Shown here piece after piece: positions 62,246-64,000 of a stretch of 64,000 nucleotides of DNA. The stretch's first letter is position 1, and each line of letters begins with the position of its first letter. The stretch comes from Spirochaetota bacterium (GTDB lineage: Bacteria; Spirochaetota; Brevinematia; DTOW01): contig JANXAC010000004.1 of the NCBI GenBank assembly GCA_025061835.1, positions 1 through 64,000 on the forward strand, read 5' to 3'. The notes under the pieces were generated by a model. The model ran no database searches, was not told the origin of the DNA, and saw only the letters and a list, made by a program, of their open reading frames with translations. The position numbers were made by a program, and so were the translations under genes.

Positions 62246-62264
62246 CCTCCTTGATGTATTTTCA
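62246..62264 (-). promoter_or_regulatory. Flagellin ribosome-binding site with GGA core
   Basis: On the - strand the sequence CATCAAGGAGGATGTGT precedes the ATG at 62239. It contains the GGA core of a CsrA site within the Shine-Dalgarno sequence, forming a second site next to the hairpin at 62265-62282. Confidence 0.6.
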
Positions 62265-62282
62265 CTAGGCGTCCTTGCCTAG
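62265..62282 (-). promoter_or_regulatory. CsrA-type hairpin in the flagellin leader
   Basis: The inverted repeat CTAGGC / GCCTAG closes a six-base loop that reads AAGGAC on the transcribed RNA. This places GGA in the loop of a 6-bp hairpin, the optimal CsrA target, about 18 bases upstream of the ribosome-binding site that carries a second GGA. Two such sites in a flagellin leader is the arrangement known for translational repression by CsrA (Bacillus hag, Borrelia flaB). No csrA or fliW gene is in the window. Confidence 0.6.
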
Positions 62283-62301
62283 CATTTCATTTATATTCTC
62301 G

Positions 62302-62329
62302 TTATCTGACCAAAAACCTTTAGTTTTTC
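62302..62329 (-). promoter_or_regulatory. Candidate sigma-28-like flagellin promoter
   Basis: On the - strand GTCAGATAAC resembles the -10 GCCGATAA, and an AAAA-rich block (TGAAAAAC) lies at about the spacing of the TAAA -35 element. Transcription would start near 62295, putting the CsrA-like hairpin about 13 bases into the RNA. The -35 match is imperfect (no T), so this is tentative. Confidence 0.35.
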
Positions 62330-62333
62330 ATAA

Positions 62334-62374
62334 GTGTATATTTTATACACAATAGGTATTTTTTATATACCAAA
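62334..62374. repeat. Two AT-rich inverted repeats in the flagellin-grpE intergenic region
   Basis: GTGTATA-TTT-TATACAC (62334-62350) is a perfect 7-bp inverted repeat. It is followed by GGTAT-TTTTTAT-ATACC (about 62354-62371). Both lie upstream of the flagellin promoter candidate and may be operator sites for the divergent pair. They have no GC-rich stem, so terminator function is unlikely. Confidence 0.4.
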
Positions 62375-62529
62375 TTTTCACTCACTAGATATAATTTAAG
62401 GTTCATAAATTTTTTGACAAGGTTTATATCGTAGAAAATTAGAAAGTCTATTTGTATCTGTAGTTAATAATCCTGGTAGCAAGTTATATTAAAAACAGTA
62501 TTTATCAATCAAGATTGTCTTTAGCAAAT

Positions 62530-62546
62530 TTGGCACATAGTTTGTA
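62530..62546 (+). promoter_or_regulatory. Sigma-54-like promoter candidate ahead of grpE
   Basis: TTGGCAC (62530-62536) and TTGTA (62542-62546) have the spacing of a -24/-12 element (consensus TTGGCAC-N5-TTGCA). One key base differs (GC at -12 reads GT). Transcription would start near 62557, about 17 bases before the grpE ATG. A TTGACA at about 62415 is a competing sigma-70 -35, but its -10 is poor. No CIRCE element was found. Confidence 0.3.
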
Positions 62547-62573
62547 TATTTATAGGTGTAGGTGGAGGATTGA

Positions 62574-64000
<1,427 letters not shown>

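Noticed and set aside
62400-62570. Possible CIRCE/HrcA site upstream of grpE
   Set aside because: No TTAGCACTC / GAGTGCTAA pair could be found; TTAGCAAAT is only a partial half-site.

Overview
The window is a dense, AT-rich bacterial chromosome segment from a motile, diderm (two-membrane) organism, most likely a spirochaete. The best taxonomic marker is the flagellin at 61364-62239. It carries the spirochaete FlaB hallmarks: an N-terminus starting MIINHN, the run [15 protein letters not shown] in the middle, and no long variable centre. An outer membrane is shown by a TonB-dependent receptor, several signal-peptide proteins with barrel-like C-termini, and LPS-export parts (LptC-like lipoprotein, two LptF/LptG-type permeases). 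Bactofilin, CheR, a PEGA protein and a HEAT/TPR-VWA lipoprotein cluster also fit a spirochaete. A deep lineage such as Brevinematales is my guess; the sequence alone does not settle it. No rRNA, tRNA, CRISPR or prophage was seen.

Layout. 1-5.7 kb: one + strand operon of two periplasmic binding proteins, a membrane PP2C phosphatase (RsbU type) and a TonB-dependent receptor, ended by a clear terminator; it has no permease or ATPase and looks like a sensing module. 5.8-11.2 kb: two secreted barrel-like proteins (-) divergent from purL plus a third secreted protein (+). 11.3-14.6 kb: alaS (-) and a decayed IS with a tandem 100-bp end. 14.6-20.9 kb: two PLP aminotransferases, TatD nuclease, a zinc-ribbon methyltransferase, a lone LivM permease. 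20.9-23.7 kb: a three-gene - operon around a very acidic 494-aa protein. 23.7-26.2 kb: second decayed IS, another zinc-ribbon methyltransferase and gene-poor DNA. 26.0-27.5 kb: panD-panB. 27.6-32.0 kb: tight - operon hom, lptC, CNNM/CBS, trmB, DUF72. 32.1-34.3 kb: coiled-coil protein, bactofilin, hisC. 34.6-37.4 kb: large beta-helix lipoprotein gene broken by a frameshift. 37.5-42.6 kb: - operon of a DUF2723 membrane protein, HEAT protein, MBL hydrolase and TPR/NHL/VWA lipoprotein. 42.7-49.4 kb: cheR, a membrane protein, the lptF/G-clpP-flavin reductase operon, a class V aminotransferase. 49.5-52.2 kb: LysM lipoprotein, ECF sigma factor, MlaF-like ATPase. 52.3-57.9 kb: second lptF/G, giant PEGA protein, bacteriohemerythrin. 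57.9-61.3 kb: pyrC, PflX-like radical SAM, mnmA. 61.4-64 kb: flagellin (-) divergent from grpE-dnaK (dnaK runs off the end).

The most interesting observations are the transporter-less sensing operon at the start, a textbook CsrA-type hairpin in the flagellin leader, the single-base frame break in the beta-helix lipoprotein, a strong hairpin between grpE and dnaK, and two related IS remnants whose ends can be recognised. Several starts were moved inward from the longest open frame because a Shine-Dalgarno sequence, a signal peptide or family alignment pointed there; this is stated per gene.
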